NCBI RefSeq assembly: GCF_027359395.1
Contig: NZ_CP114778.1
Span: forward strand, 186,001 to 250,000
Source of the DNA: Prochlorococcus marinus str. MIT 1013
GTDB taxonomy: Bacteria; Cyanobacteriota; Cyanobacteriia; PCC-6307; Cyanobiaceae
Length of the DNA: 64,000 nucleotides
Reading direction: 5' to 3'
Shown here: positions 36,432 through 46,513 of the stretch, piece by piece
Numbering within the stretch: position 1 is the first letter of the stretch
Layout: every line of letters begins with the position of its first letter
Program-made: the position numbers and the translations under genes
The notes under the pieces: generated by a model
Database searches by the model: none
The model's input: the letters and a program-made list of their open reading frames with translations, nothing else
What the model was told of the DNA's origin: nothing

Positions 36432-37766
36432 TTACACTAATAGAAGAATAAAACTTATTGGGAATAATAATCTTGTCAAAAGCTTAATAATTATCTTTCT
36501 ATTATTCTTTATTGCCATATTAGGATTTTCTGGTGGATATTTCATCCCTCTATCCTCATGAACAGAGTTGGTTAATGAATTAGTGGGATGTAAATCCCAT
36601 GGTTTTTCTTTGTTTAATGCGTTTTGTAGCCAATCCCAGTAATATTGTACCATTTTATCTTCGCCTAATAATTTGACATTATCCTTTTGTATATAACCCA
36701 TCTGATCATTAAATGTTTGGGTCTTTAATACTAAATAATCTTCTGTAAAAATCTTATAAAATGTTCTTCGTTGTAAATGGCTAAATAAAACTAAATTTGT
36801 GAATATCTTATTTTTTAGGAATTTCCTGTAATGTCTCACTATGACTCTTGCTTTATTACTTCCTAGTGGAATATGATCAAGAACTTGAATATATCTTGTA
36901 CTTTCAGGTGAGCCTTTATATATAAAAATCCTACCTGGAGGTACAAATTTTATTCTAATAAACTCTTCTTGCCCATTTGTTTTATATGAATAAATACTTT
37001 CTATTTGTCTATTATCTCTTTTTATTTTTTGATTAAAACTAGTAATGGTTTCCCTGTTAACATTTTTGTCTGGAATAGTATCTCCGTGCATCCAGAATAC
37101 ATGTAATATATCTAGATGGTTTTCAATAATCCTTGCCCAATCCGCTTTGAAATCTACATATACTTCTTCATATTCGTACTCTAATGATGGAAATCCATAG
37201 GAATCAGGAAGAAGGCTATTTATTGAAGACTTGATCTCAAAGTCTTCAATATTTGCAAGTGGTGTCCCAGTATAATATATATAAATATAACCTTCTTTTT
37301 CTATGCATGGGTACTGAAAAAGCTTTATGCTTTTAGCATAATTATCATAATTAGAATCAATAATATGCTGACAAGTTATTCTATCTAAGTTTGTACAACT
37401 TCCTTGAGATGAGAACCTTGCCCCATGATAAGGACAAACAAGTTGTCCGTTTATAACTTCACCACCTAAAAAAGAAGCTCCTCTATGGGGACATACGTCT
37501 TTTACACATCTAACAATTCCTTCCCTATCACGATATAAAACAAGTGGCTCATTATATATTGTGAAGTGATTTAATTTACCCTCTTTGATTGTCTCACTGC
37601 TCGATACTGAATACCATCCCAATAGTCCATTAGTTAATTGATTAGATGGCTTTGAAGAAATATTATCTATGTCTTTTACTGTATTTTGCTCATTAAAAGC
37701 TGAACTAATGAGATTATTAGTCTCATATTCATATGAATTATTTTCTTTTCCTTTTTCTTCTTTCAT
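36432..37766 (-). CDS. Pheophorbide a oxygenase-like Rieske non-haem iron protein
   Basis: A 444-residue oxygenase with an N-terminal Rieske domain (VCPHRGASFLGGEVI then CPYHGARFSSQGSC, ligands C-x-H and C-x2-H, about residues 82-116), a mononuclear iron site NHLDILHVFWMHGD, a C-terminal PAO-type domain and a final hydrophobic helix (TRLLFPISFILLLV). This is the layout of plant pheophorbide a oxygenase, Lls1 and Tic55. In cyanobacteria these enzymes are thought to act on chlorophyll-related pigments; the substrate here is unknown. Electron donor would be a ferredoxin. Confidence 0.88.
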   Translation of the reverse strand: MKEEKGKENNSYEYETNNLISSAFNEQNTVKDIDNISSKPSNQLTNGLLGWYSVSSSETIKEGKLNHFTIYNEPLVLYRDREGIVRCVKDVCPHRGASFLGGEVINGQLVCPYHGARFSSQGSCTNLDRITCQHIIDSNYDNYAKSIKLFQYPCIEKEGYIYIYYTGTPLANIEDFEIKSSINSLLPDSYGFPSLEYEYEEVYVDFKADWARIIENHLDILHVFWMHGDTIPDKNVNRETITSFNQKIKRDNRQIESIYSYKTNGQEEFIRIKFVPPGRIFIYKGSPESTRYIQVLDHIPLGSNKARVIVRHYRKFLKNKIFTNLVLFSHLQRRTFYKIFTEDYLVLKTQTFNDQMGYIQKDNVKLLGEDKMVQYYWDWLQNALNKEKPWDLHPTNSLTNSVHEDRGMKYPPENPNMAIKNNRKIIIKLLTRLLFPISFILLLV

Positions 37767-37955
37767 AGACGAGCAGCTCTTTTTGTGAGGTGTTTAGCTC
37801 ATTTAAAGAGTATTCTCCTGATATGTTTAAAGTTCCAAAAAAATAGCACCTAAAGCCTTCGAGAATCGATTAAATTTACATAAAAAAACTTGTATCCATA
37901 TTAGCTGAACCTCTATTTGATTTTATCTCTTTTTTGTGTCCATGGAATCTTATAT

Positions 37956-38153
37956 TTAAAGGCTTTTTGGAGAGATCTCTATGCTAGATACAAATTCTGA
38001 TGCTTCCTCAATATCATTGCAGAATTTACAGGTTCCAAGATAGCAACCAAGGTATCTCATGAAAGAGGTTTTACCTCCTGTTAGTAGGTATTTATGGATA
38101 GTGCCTCCATGGGGAGTTGATTTTACTAGTTGAGGTAAAGCAGCCATTAACAA
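37956..38153 (-). CDS. Small cysteine-containing hypothetical protein
   Basis: A 65-residue ORF with two nearby ATG codons. A glycine-rich N-terminus (STPHGGTIHKYLLTGGKTSF) leads into YLGCYLGTCKFCND, three cysteines in a C-x4-C-x2-C pattern that could bind metal, and an acidic C-terminus. It does not match a family I know. The coding quality, with a clear conserved-looking cysteine block in a 1-kb gap, argues for a real gene. Confidence 0.55.
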   Translation of the reverse strand: MLMAALPQLVKSTPHGGTIHKYLLTGGKTSFMRYLGCYLGTCKFCNDIEEASEFVSSIEISPKSL

Positions 38154-38274
38154 ATTATATTTTTTATAATTTGCTTTTTATATCAATAAATTGCAATAGG
38201 TAAATCTACTAAAATCAGTTGAGATGAATATGTCTTTAGTTTCTCTTTAGCTTATAAAAGCCATAATGAGTATT

Positions 38275-38445
38275 TTAATCGGCATAACCATCATCGTCAT
38301 CTGATTGAATGATTCGTGGAGTGTTTTTCATATGCTCGTCCCATGGATGAACATATGACTCTTTGTCAGAGTAAACCTCACTTTTTAGTTCTTCTATCAA
38401 AGTTTCGAATTGTTTGATGATTCTCTTTAAGTTGTCCTTTTTCAT
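38275..38445 (-). CDS. Small acidic hypothetical protein
   Basis: A 56-residue ATG-started ORF not overlapping any other gene. N-terminal helix KKDNLKRIIKQFETLIEELK with a heptad-like pattern, then YVHPWDEHMKNTPRIIQ and an Asp-rich end (DDDDGYAD). Composition is unlike random AT-rich translation, which supports a real gene. Function unknown. Confidence 0.6.
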   Translation of the reverse strand: MKKDNLKRIIKQFETLIEELKSEVYSDKESYVHPWDEHMKNTPRIIQSDDDDGYAD

Positions 38446-38795
38446 ATATATAGTTTTGATTAAATAGATTTTGTATTTATTATACTAAATATATTCTTAA
38501 AATATTTATTTACTTTATTTATTTATAATATTTGATTCCACACGTAGTTATAAAAAAAATATGTTTAAAGTTTACGAGGTAACAAAAATATTTATTATAT
38601 TAATTGATAATATAATGATAGACAATTGGAATAGTTTTAAATTAATATCAGTATAATTTTCAAAAAAAGTGCTTAATAGATTCAATTTGGTTTTATTAGG
38701 TGCTAATCTGTAATTTAGAATAGATGAGAAAAAGTCTTTTTCTTTTTAGGCTAGTGTCAAATGACGTTTTCTCTTGAATCGATACATAACCTATT
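38446..38795. other. 350-bp AT-rich intergenic stretch without a recognised gene
   Basis: Long A/T runs and no stable GC-rich hairpin, tRNA or repeat seen. A 31-codon ORF starting at 38560 has low-complexity hydrophobic composition and is not called. The right part must hold the promoter of galE. Confidence 0.6.
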
Positions 38796-39842
38796 ATGAG
38801 GGTACTTTTAACTGGTGGTTCTGGATTCATAGGTTCTCACATTGCTTTGTTGTTGCTTGAGAAGGGATATGATGTATTAATAATAGACTCTTTCGTTAAT
38901 AGTTCTCCAAATGCAATTAAAGCAATTAAAAATTATTTAGATGATAAAAATTTAAATTATAATTTAAAAACGATTAATTGCGATATTAGAGATAAACAAC
39001 TTTTAGGTAAAATTTTTATCGATTCTGCTAAAGAATTTAATCCGATACAAACGGTTATTCATCTTGCTGGCTTGAAGTCTGTATCTGAATCTTTTATTAA
39101 CCCCCTTCTTTATTGGGATGTAAATGTTTGTGGTACAGAAAATCTTTTAGCTACTATGAATGAAAATGAATGTTATTCAATAGTTTTTAGTAGTAGTGCA
39201 ACTATCTATGGCTTAACAGATTCTATTCCCATAACTGAAGACCATAAAATCTCACCAATTAACCCCTATGGCAAAACAAAGGTCGCAATTGAAAATATGT
39301 TTTATGATTTATATAGATCAAATATAAGCTCTTGGAAGATTTGTTCCTTACGCTACTTTAATCCTGCTGGTGCTCACCCATCTGGTTTTATTGGAGAAGA
39401 TCCAGTCGGAATTCCAAATAATCTATTCCCTTACATCACTCAGGTAGCAAGTGGAAGAAGAAAGTTTGTAAATGTTTTTGGTGATGATTGGGAAACTAAT
39501 GATGGCTCAGGAGTTCGAGATTATATTCATATTATGGATTTGTCTGAAGGTCATATTAGGGCTTTAGACTTTTTATGTTCTAATAAATCATGTTTAGAAT
39601 TTGTCAATTTAGGCTCTGGAAAGGGTTACTCAGTATTTCAGATCATTAGTCAATTCGAGCAATCTACCGGTTCTCAAATTCCATTTTCAATTCAAAGCAG
39701 AAGAGATGGTGACTTAGCCAAAAGTTATGCAGATATTTCAAAAGCAAAAAATCTTTTAGGATGGGCTCCTAAAAGATCATTAGAGCAGATTTGCTTGGAT
39801 GGATGGAAATGGCAAAGGAAAAATCCAAATGGTTATACTTAA
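38796..39842 (+). CDS. galE: UDP-glucose 4-epimerase
   Basis: Interconverts UDP-glucose and UDP-galactose for cell-surface polysaccharides and galactolipids. The 348-residue extended SDR has LLTGGSGFIGSHIALLLLEK at residues 4-23 (GxxGxxG), VIHLAGLKSV, FSSSATIYG, the catalytic Tyr-x3-Lys as NPYGKTKVAIE, and SLRYFNPAGAHPSG typical for GalE. It stands in an otherwise gene-poor region next to the initiator tRNA. Confidence 0.93.
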   Translation: MRVLLTGGSGFIGSHIALLLLEKGYDVLIIDSFVNSSPNAIKAIKNYLDDKNLNYNLKTINCDIRDKQLLGKIFIDSAKEFNPIQTVIHLAGLKSVSESFINPLLYWDVNVCGTENLLATMNENECYSIVFSSSATIYGLTDSIPITEDHKISPINPYGKTKVAIENMFYDLYRSNISSWKICSLRYFNPAGAHPSGFIGEDPVGIPNNLFPYITQVASGRRKFVNVFGDDWETNDGSGVRDYIHIMDLSEGHIRALDFLCSNKSCLEFVNLGSGKGYSVFQIISQFEQSTGSQIPFSIQSRRDGDLAKSYADISKAKNLLGWAPKRSLEQICLDGWKWQRKNPNGYT

Positions 39843-39952
39843 TAATCGTTATCATCATGATGGCAAAATCTTAACTTACATTCTTCGTAATCTTTCACTG
39901 GTGAAGTTTGCTTCCTATTTGAATTCGACTGGATTTGCCTATTGTTAATCAA
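39839..39952 (-). CDS. Possible small polar protein, convergent with galE
   Basis: A TTG-started 37-codon ORF with a polar, Asn/Gln-rich start and the end DYEECKLRFCHHDDNDY, with two Cys and two His. The stop codon overlaps the galE stop. The composition is unlike background, but the ORF is short and the start non-ATG, so support is weak. Confidence 0.3.
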   Translation of the reverse strand: MINNRQIQSNSNRKQTSPVKDYEECKLRFCHHDDNDY

Positions 39953-40050
39953 TGTTGTTAAAGGGATTAATCAATACTTTCCACGAAAAAGTTCAAGCAT
40001 AGAAATAGTAATAATAAAAAGGCTTAATAGCCCTCTTGAAATTCTTCCTG

Positions 40051-40099
40051 TGGGAAGATTTGAATTTACGATCTTAGGGGTATTCGTTCAATGAATACC
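40051..40099 (-). pseudogene. Decayed tRNA-like remnant similar to the adjacent initiator tRNA
   Basis: Positions 40052-40079 match 40284-40311 in the tRNA-fMet gene at 24 of 28 bases, covering the T-arm and variable-loop side. The T-stem is no longer complementary. Next to it, GGTATTC (40079-40085) and GAATACC (40093-40099) form a 7-bp stem with a 7-nt loop where the anticodon arm would be. It looks like a partial, degraded tRNA copy. Confidence 0.5.
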
Positions 40100-40188
40100 T
40101 GAAATGTTTCGATATCTTTGGCATTGCTTTTATGGTATGAAAAAGTCAGAAAAATCTGATTCAACTTTTTTTAGGTTATTCAAAAATG

Positions 40189-40211
40189 TTCAACTTTTAT
40201 TAAAAGTTGAA
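40189..40211. repeat. Perfect 10-bp inverted repeat between tRNA remnant and tRNA-fMet
   Basis: TTCAACTTTT (40189-40198) and AAAAGTTGAA (40202-40211) pair around a 3-nt loop. A further copy of the left arm, followed by more T residues, lies at 40170. It may be a weak terminator or a trace of past rearrangement. Confidence 0.55.
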
Positions 40212-40241
40212 TTGGTTTATTCCTTTTAATCAATTTTGGGT

Positions 40242-40264
40242 AAAAAAAAAGCCCCTAAGGGCCT
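40242..40264 (-). terminator. Intrinsic terminator of tRNA-fMet
   Basis: On the minus strand GCCC-TTAG-GGGC is followed by nine U residues (A9 at 40242-40250). It lies directly after the 3' end of the tRNA gene. Confidence 0.8.
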
Positions 40265-40273
40265 GGATTTAAT

Positions 40274-40350
<77 letters not shown>

Positions 40351-40402
40351 AAGTAATAGGAGCATACATCTTTATGTGACGTAAAATACTGGTTTGTTTG
40401 GG

Positions 40403-41365
40403 TTAGGGGATCTTTAATTGTCCTTCAACTTCAAGATAGATACCAGGTTTTTTTTGGAGGATGCTTTCATCTAGTTCCTCTAATGCAGATGGAGTAATCC
40501 ATTCAAGTTGACGCAATAGATGTATTGCTACTGCATGCTTTGCTCTTTTCGATCCATCTTCGACCTTTATTGAGAGTCCAAGTCCTTCGCCCAAAAGACC
40601 AATACATTGAATACCCTCACTTCCACCTTTGCTAATAATTTGATTGTGACCTAGTTTTATTAATTCAGAATCAAAACATCCCTCTCCAGCAAGTAGATCT
40701 GGGTGATGTGTCATTGCACGAGTTATTTTTTCAAATTCAGGTTGATCCGATCTAGATAAGTGTGCATACAAAACAGCCATCTGGGATAAACGCAAAAGTA
40801 ATGTTGGCGCACCACAGTCATCTCTTTCAGCAATTAATTCTTCTGCTGGGATTTTTAACAACTCTGAAACTCTTCTGAAAATTTCTTTCTGAAGTGGATG
40901 ATGTCCCATTAGATAGTTTTCTAGATCCCAGTTCATTTTTTTGCATGTAGCTAGAAATGCAGAATGCTTTCCCGAACAATTATGTTGAAGTTTACTTTTT
41001 TTATTTGGTGGAACTGGGCATTTTAAATTCTTAATGTCAATATCTGCATTCCAAAGGAGTTTGAAAGCAATTCTTGCTTGATCTGCTGATCCAGAATGTG
41101 AGCCGCATGCAAGGGCAAGGGCTCTTTCATCTAAATTATATTTTTCTGAAGTTCCGCTTGTAAGAAATGGCAAAACCTGGAAAGGTTTTAATGCTGATCT
41201 TATGAAAGTTTCATAATCAGATGACCCCGCTTTCATAAGGGTCCTACCTTTCGTGTCGCAAATTGAAGCGTGTGCCCTATGAATTGATTCCACACTTGAA
41301 CCTCTTTTGACTAGGATCCTCAAATAATTTTTATTATTTGTTGATAATTTGTCTTTTAGATTCAT
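40403..41365 (-). CDS. L-asparaginase II family protein
   Basis: A 320-residue member of the asparaginase II family (PF06089 type, distinct from the classical EcAII and plant types). Seen: RGSSVESIHRAHASICDTKG at the start, SALKPFQVLPFL, ALACGSHSGSADQ, HNCSGKHSAFLATCKKMNWD, ERDDCGAPTLLLRLSQMA, and SKGGSEGIQCIGLLG near the end. It is predicted to hydrolyse asparagine to aspartate and ammonia. It is separated by 3 bp from the CGLD27-like gene upstream, in the same transcript. Confidence 0.9.
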   Translation of the reverse strand: MNLKDKLSTNNKNYLRILVKRGSSVESIHRAHASICDTKGRTLMKAGSSDYETFIRSALKPFQVLPFLTSGTSEKYNLDERALALACGSHSGSADQARIAFKLLWNADIDIKNLKCPVPPNKKSKLQHNCSGKHSAFLATCKKMNWDLENYLMGHHPLQKEIFRRVSELLKIPAEELIAERDDCGAPTLLLRLSQMAVLYAHLSRSDQPEFEKITRAMTHHPDLLAGEGCFDSELIKLGHNQIISKGGSEGIQCIGLLGEGLGLSIKVEDGSKRAKHAVAIHLLRQLEWITPSALEELDESILQKKPGIYLEVEGQLKIP

Positions 41366-41368
41366 AAT

Positions 41369-41866
41369 CTAATTTATATCCAATAATAAGAAAAAGGTTG
41401 AACAAAGAATAATAAATATAATCAATATTATTATCTTCAACAGGTGATTTAAGATGGGTTTAACCTGATATTGAGCTATTAGCAATTCTTTTGCTCTCCA
41501 ATCAATTGGTTTTTCCCATATCTGTCCATCATACCAACCAGACTCTTCATATTCGATGTTTTCAGAATTAAGACGTTTATATATGTATATCCAACTTAAC
41601 CATTGTCTAATTAGTAATAAAATAGGAAAGACAAGAGAAGTAGTTAAGCTTACTAATGTAAGTTCAAAAATGTTATTTTTTAAGTAATCACTTCCATAAG
41701 AAATTGTTAAACTTAATGGTATAATAAGTAACCAGCTAAATATTAATTTCCTGTAGAAAATGCTTTTTTCTAAAAAAGGCCAGGAGATTATCCATGAGCT
41801 TCTAACGCTATTAAATTCATTTAAAGGCCTTTGGTTTGGGGGTACAGGACATATTATTTTATTCAT
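41369..41866 (-). CDS. CGLD27-like (DUF1230) membrane protein
   Basis: A 165-residue protein conserved in cyanobacteria and green plastids (CGLD27 class). It starts CPVPPNQRPLNEFNSVRSSW, a typical family opening, has two membrane helices in the middle (about 44-60 and 72-90), then ESGWYDGQIWEKP and a last helix (IIILIIFIILCSTFFLLL). A role in iron-deficiency or photosynthesis has been proposed for plant relatives; none is shown here. Overlaps rsfS by 8 bp. Confidence 0.88.
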   Translation of the reverse strand: MNKIICPVPPNQRPLNEFNSVRSSWIISWPFLEKSIFYRKLIFSWLLIIPLSLTISYGSDYLKNNIFELTLVSLTTSLVFPILLLIRQWLSWIYIYKRLNSENIEYEESGWYDGQIWEKPIDWRAKELLIAQYQVKPILNHLLKIIILIIFIILCSTFFLLLDIN

Positions 41867-42233
41867 ACTTTAATGCGATTAATTTATTATTTATAAAATC
41901 ATGAATAATTCCATTACTCCAGAAAGATTCTAAATCGTAGTATTTTCTTTCACTAGGTTGAAAAACATTTATTATTAGATCTCCATAATCTAATAATGCC
42001 CATTTTGCTTCGTTTATTCCTTCCTTTCGGAGAGGAAGGAGGTCGGCTTTTTCTCTCAGTATTTTTTCTACATTATTGACTATGGCCCTTACTTGAACAT
42101 CAGAAAGTCCTTCAGTAATTAGTATCCAATCGGCAATACTTGAGACTTCGTCAACTTTTAAAAGTTTTATATTTCCAGCTTTTCTGTCATCACAAGCATT
42201 TGCAGCTAATTCAATAAGCAAATTACTATCCAT
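41859..42233 (-). CDS. rsfS: Ribosomal silencing factor RsfS (Iojap)
   Basis: Binds ribosomal protein L14 and blocks subunit joining when nutrients are scarce. The product from the ATG at 42233 has 124 residues: LIELAANACDDRKAGNIKLL, SIADWILITEGLSDVQVRAIVNNVE, and WALLDYGDLIINVFQPSERKYYDLESFW are all typical. The open frame extends to 42305, but the extra N-terminus lies within the upstream DUF3318 gene and is unlike the family, so I choose the inner ATG (an ATG at 42239 is equally possible). Confidence 0.93.
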   Translation of the reverse strand: MDSNLLIELAANACDDRKAGNIKLLKVDEVSSIADWILITEGLSDVQVRAIVNNVEKILREKADLLPLRKEGINEAKWALLDYGDLIINVFQPSERKYYDLESFWSNGIIHDFINNKLIALKYE

Positions 42234-42861
42234 AAACATTTTCACTTGTAACTGATTTCTTAGATCCCTCTTGAGATGCCATTTCTGCCCGAGCTCTTTC
42301 GGCACTCTTTCTAAGTGCTTCTAATCTATCTTCATAAAATGTTCTCTTTTTTTTCTTTCTAGATTTTTCTACCAAATCTTTTAACGCACCACCAAGACTT
42401 TTATAAGCATTCGGAACGCTATATCCAAATCTACAAGCTAAATCAATAGCTCTCTCATCAGCGGATATAGCGTCTTGGAGGCGTTTTTCAGAATTATTCT
42501 TTAAATACAATCTGTATCCTGCAAAACCTGATAATCCAAGTGCCATTAAAAGTAACAATCCATCTTGTACCCATAATTCTCCTATTGCACCACCTAAACC
42601 TATTGCAAGAGCTGCCATTTCCCAGCCATCTCTAGGGATGGTGTCATTTTGAATGCGTCCCACCTCATGCCAAAACAATAAATTTCTATGATCTTGAGCT
42701 AAGTAGTCCCATTGATCCAAGTCAACTTGGATCTCCACTTCGTCTCGCCCAATTTCTTCAAGCGTGATTAAGGGGGGATCTATTGCTGCTGCGGCTTCAA
42801 TGAATACCCAGCTTTGGTTTTCAGGTGGCAGCAGCCCTTTAAGGCGCTGTAGTTCGCTCAT
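42226..42861 (-). CDS. DUF3318 domain protein
   Basis: A 211-residue cyanobacterial protein with an N-terminal segment ELQRLKGLLPPENQSWVFIEAAAAIDPPLITLEEIG, split by a charged linker, a conserved HRNLLFWHEVGRIQ, two probable membrane helices (AALAIGLGGAIGEL and LLLLMALGLSGFAGYRL, about residues 85-117) and a basic, helical C-terminal third (EKSRKKKKRTFYEDRLEALR). The W-H-E pattern resembles an M48-like site but lacks the HExxH form. Function unknown. Upstream of rsfS with a short overlap. Confidence 0.85.
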   Translation of the reverse strand: MSELQRLKGLLPPENQSWVFIEAAAAIDPPLITLEEIGRDEVEIQVDLDQWDYLAQDHRNLLFWHEVGRIQNDTIPRDGWEMAALAIGLGGAIGELWVQDGLLLLMALGLSGFAGYRLYLKNNSEKRLQDAISADERAIDLACRFGYSVPNAYKSLGGALKDLVEKSRKKKKRTFYEDRLEALRKSAERARAEMASQEGSKKSVTSENVYG

Positions 42862-42981
42862 ACTCTTTGTTTCTTATTCGGAAAGTTGGTTAAACTTTAA
42901 TGGTAGTTTGCCGATCTAGACAGTAGATGATAAACAGATACCTAGAATGCGTGACATAAATGAAGTTTACAAGAAATTCAA

Positions 42982-45900
42982 ATGCCACGGCGTAAAGATA
43001 TACGTCGGATTTTGATACTGGGCTCTGGACCAATTGTTATTGGACAGGCCTGTGAATTCGATTATTCCGGTACCCAGGCATGCAAAGCGTTAAGAAGCGA
43101 AGGCTTTGAAGTCATTTTAGTTAACTCTAACCCGGCTTCAATAATGACGGATCCTGAAACGGCAAACAGGACTTACGTCGAACCTTTAACGGCTTCGGTT
43201 GTTGAACAAATTATAGAAATAGAAAGACCTGATGCTCTTTTGCCCACAATGGGTGGGCAAACTGCTTTGAATATATCTGTAGAATTGGCAGAATCTGGGA
43301 TTTTAGAAAAATATAAGATTGAATTAATTGGTGCCGATCTTAATGCGATTAAGAAGGCTGAGGATAGAAATTTATTTAAAATAGCGATGAATAATATTGG
43401 TGTTGAAGTATGTCCATCTGGTATAGCTTCCAACCTTCAAGAAGCTGAAATAGTTGGAAATGAAATTTCTTTATTTCCAAAAATTATTCGTCCCGCTTTC
43501 ACATTAGGAGGAAGTGGAGGCGGTATTGCTTATAACCAGGATGAATTTTTAGAATTATGTAAAACAGGCCTAGATGCTAGTCCTGTTTCTCAAATACTTA
43601 TCGAAAAATCTCTTTTAGGTTGGAAAGAATTTGAGTTGGAAGTTATGAGAGATTTATCAGATAATGTTGTAATTATATGCAGCATTGAAAATGTTGATCC
43701 AATGGGAGTTCACACTGGAGATTCTATTACAGTAGCTCCTGCGCAAACTCTTACTGATAGAGAATATCAACGTTTAAGAGACTATTCAATTTCAATAATT
43801 AGGGAAATTGGAGTAGCAACAGGTGGAAGCAATATCCAATTTGCAATTAATCCTATTAATGGTGAAATTATAGTAATTGAGATGAATCCTCGTGTTAGTA
43901 GATCATCAGCTTTAGCTAGTAAAGCTACAGGTTTTCCTATTGCTAAAATTGCCGCTCTTTTGGCTGTTGGTTATAGACTAGATGAGATTACTAACGATAT
44001 TACTGGCAAGACTCCAGCGTGCTTCGAACCTTCAATTGATTACGTAGTTACTAAAATACCTCGTTTTGCATTTGAAAAATTCTCAGGGAGTTCTTCAATT
44101 CTAACTACTTCAATGAAGTCAGTAGGTGAGGCTATGTCGATAGGTAGATGTTTCGAAGAATCTTTTCAAAAGGCAATACGATCTTTAGAAACAGGACTAA
44201 GTGGTTGGGGGTGTGATCGAGTTGATCAGAAGGTCTCTTCTATTGAATTAGAAAGACTATTAAGGACGCCCTCGCCAGAAAGAATAATGCATGTTCGATT
44301 AGCAATGAAGAATGGACGTAGTGATAAAGAAATTTTTTCTTTTACTAAAATTGATCCTTGGTTCTTATCTAAACTTAGAAATATAGTCAATGCAGAGGAT
44401 CAATTACTTAAGTATGAAAATATTAATCAATTAGAGCCTAATTTTTTATTCAAACTCAAACAAATTGGATTTTCTGATTATCAGATTGCCTTTGCTCTAA
44501 ATACTGATGAATTAACAATTAGAGCTAAAAGAACTTCCCTAAAAATAGTTCCTGTTTTTAAAACAGTTGACACTTGTGCTTCTGAATTTTCCTCTAATAC
44601 ACCATATCATTATTCTACATATGAAAGACCAGCCTTCAAGATTGATACCGAAGGAAATATAATCAAAAATATTAATCTTAATGAAATTAAAAATGAGAAT
44701 AAAAATAAAATTTTAATTCTTGGTGGAGGTCCAAATCGTATTGGACAAGGCATTGAATTTGATTATTGTTGTTGTCATGCTTCTTATCAAGCTCAAGAGG
44801 AAGGTTATACAACAATAATGATAAACAGTAATCCCGAAACTGTTTCTACTGATTATGACACTAGCGACATACTTTACTTTGAACCTTTAACTCTGGAAGA
44901 TGTCCTAAATGTTATTGAATTTGAGGAACCTTATGGAATAGTTGTTCAATTTGGAGGACAAACTCCTTTAAAACTTTCTTTGCCAATAGTCAATTGGTTA
45001 GAGAAATCGGAAAACTCACAGTTACGAACAACAGTTTTAGGTACATCCCCTATGTCAATTGATTTGGCTGAAGATAGAGAGCAATTTGACAAGGTTTTAA
45101 GGAAACTGGATATTAGGCAACCCAAAAATGGTCTTGCTAGAACTTTTGAAGAATCTTTGAATGTAGCTAATAAAGTTGGCTATCCATTGGTTGTTAGGCC
45201 TTCATATGTTCTCGGTGGTAGAGCTATGGAAATTGTTTATGAGCAAGATGAATTGGAAAGATACATAAAGGAAGCTGTAAACGTTGAGCCAGATCATCCA
45301 ATCCTTATCGATCAATATTTAGAGAATGCAATTGAGGTCGATGTTGATGCTTTGTGCGATGGAAGCAAAAATGTTGTGATTGGAGGATTGATGGAGCATA
45401 TAGAGCCCGCTGGTATTCATTCAGGTGATTCAGCCTGTTGCCTTCCTTCTATAACACTCTCTGCAGAATCAATTAAAACAATTAAGCATTGGACAAAATC
45501 TTTAGCTATTGAACTTGATGTAGTTGGTCTAATCAACCTTCAATTTGCTGTTAAGAGAGATGATGAGGGCAATGAGATTGTTTACATTATTGAGGCAAAT
45601 CCAAGAGCTTCAAGAACAGTTCCTTTCGTTTCTAAAGCCACTGGAGTCCCTCTTGCGAAAATTGCAACGCAGTTGCTTTTAGGTAAAACACTAAAAGATA
45701 TTGGATTAAATCAAGAACCAATTCCTCCACTTCAGGCAATTAAAGAGGCTGTTATGCCTTTTAAACGTTTCCCTGGCTCAGACAGTCTTTTAGGACCCGA
45801 AATGCGCTCAACTGGTGAGGTTATGGGATCTGCAAAAACTTTTGGAATGGCCTATGCAAAATCCGAACTTGCAGCCGGTGAGGGATTACCTACTTCTGGT

Positions 45901-46290
45901 TTTGTCTTCTTATCTACTCATGATCGAGATAAGCCGGCATTGATTCCAGTAGCAAAGAAATTAATTGAACTAGGTTTTTCAGTTCTGGCTACATCTGGCA
46001 CTTCCAACTATCTTGAGAAATTTGATTTAAATGTAGAAAGGGTCCTTAAGGTTCACGAAGGAAGACCAAATATAGAGGATCTGATTAGATCAGGAAAGGT
46101 TCAGTTGGTAATAAATACTCCCATTGGCCGTCAAGCGATTTATGATGATAAATACCTTAGAAAAGCAGCTCTTGACTATTCTGTCCCAACTTTAACAACC
46201 CTGAAGGGTGCTAGTGCTGCAGTAAAAGGGATAGAGGCTTTGCAGAATCAAATTCTTTCAGTTTCAGCTTTGCAAGATATTCATTCTTAA
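42982..46290 (+). CDS. carB: Carbamoyl-phosphate synthase large subunit
   Basis: Makes carbamoyl phosphate from bicarbonate, ammonia and ATP for arginine and pyrimidine synthesis. The 1102-residue protein has the tandem synthetase halves: first [19 protein letters not shown] (residues 11-29) with [20 protein letters not shown], second [19 protein letters not shown] (about 575-593) with [20 protein letters not shown], and a C-terminal allosteric MGS-like domain ([18 protein letters not shown]). It starts at a canonical ATG followed by [13 protein letters not shown]. carA is not in the window. Confidence 0.98.
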   Translation: MPRRKDIRRILILGSGPIVIGQACEFDYSGTQACKALRSEGFEVILVNSNPASIMTDPETANRTYVEPLTASVVEQIIEIERPDALLPTMGGQTALNISVELAESGILEKYKIELIGADLNAIKKAEDRNLFKIAMNNIGVEVCPSGIASNLQEAEIVGNEISLFPKIIRPAFTLGGSGGGIAYNQDEFLELCKTGLDASPVSQILIEKSLLGWKEFELEVMRDLSDNVVIICSIENVDPMGVHTGDSITVAPAQTLTDREYQRLRDYSISIIREIGVATGGSNIQFAINPINGEIIVIEMNPRVSRSSALASKATGFPIAKIAALLAVGYRLDEITNDITGKTPACFEPSIDYVVTKIPRFAFEKFSGSSSILTTSMKSVGEAMSIGRCFEESFQKAIRSLETGLSGWGCDRVDQKVSSIELERLLRTPSPERIMHVRLAMKNGRSDKEIFSFTKIDPWFLSKLRNIVNAEDQLLKYENINQLEPNFLFKLKQIGFSDYQIAFALNTDELTIRAKRTSLKIVPVFKTVDTCASEFSSNTPYHYSTYERPAFKIDTEGNIIKNINLNEIKNENKNKILILGGGPNRIGQGIEFDYCCCHASYQAQEEGYTTIMINSNPETVSTDYDTSDILYFEPLTLEDVLNVIEFEEPYGIVVQFGGQTPLKLSLPIVNWLEKSENSQLRTTVLGTSPMSIDLAEDREQFDKVLRKLDIRQPKNGLARTFEESLNVANKVGYPLVVRPSYVLGGRAMEIVYEQDELERYIKEAVNVEPDHPILIDQYLENAIEVDVDALCDGSKNVVIGGLMEHIEPAGIHSGDSACCLPSITLSAESIKTIKHWTKSLAIELDVVGLINLQFAVKRDDEGNEIVYIIEANPRASRTVPFVSKATGVPLAKIATQLLLGKTLKDIGLNQEPIPPLQAIKEAVMPFKRFPGSDSLLGPEMRSTGEVMGSAKTFGMAYAKSELAAGEGLPTSGFVFLSTHDRDKPALIPVAKKLIELGFSVLATSGTSNYLEKFDLNVERVLKVHEGRPNIEDLIRSGKVQLVINTPIGRQAIYDDKYLRKAALDYSVPTLTTLKGASAAVKGIEALQNQILSVSALQDIHS

Positions 46291-46513
46291 CCATCTTTTT
46301 GCTAATTATTTAAAAAATACGTCTTTTAAATATTTTTTTTAAATAATTTTAATTTAGTGAATTTGTTCTCTCTAAACTGTCATAAATTAACTTTATATTC
46401 ATTTTTTCAGCTTCTTTTTTGCCGTTTTAGGCAAAGCTCTATTACTACCTGATTAAAAATTCACCTTTTTTTCAAATTAAGACATACAATTATGTTCTTG
46501 CTTGAAAATTGGA

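Noticed and set aside
38560-38655. 31-codon ORF in the 38.5-38.8 kb gap
   Set aside because: Low-complexity Ile/Asn composition typical of AT-rich noncoding DNA, no supporting context.
46418-46435. 6-bp hairpin TTTGCC/GGCAAA upstream of acsF
   Set aside because: Arms are short, there is no U-run, and the site is too far from carB to be its clear terminator; no specific role supported.
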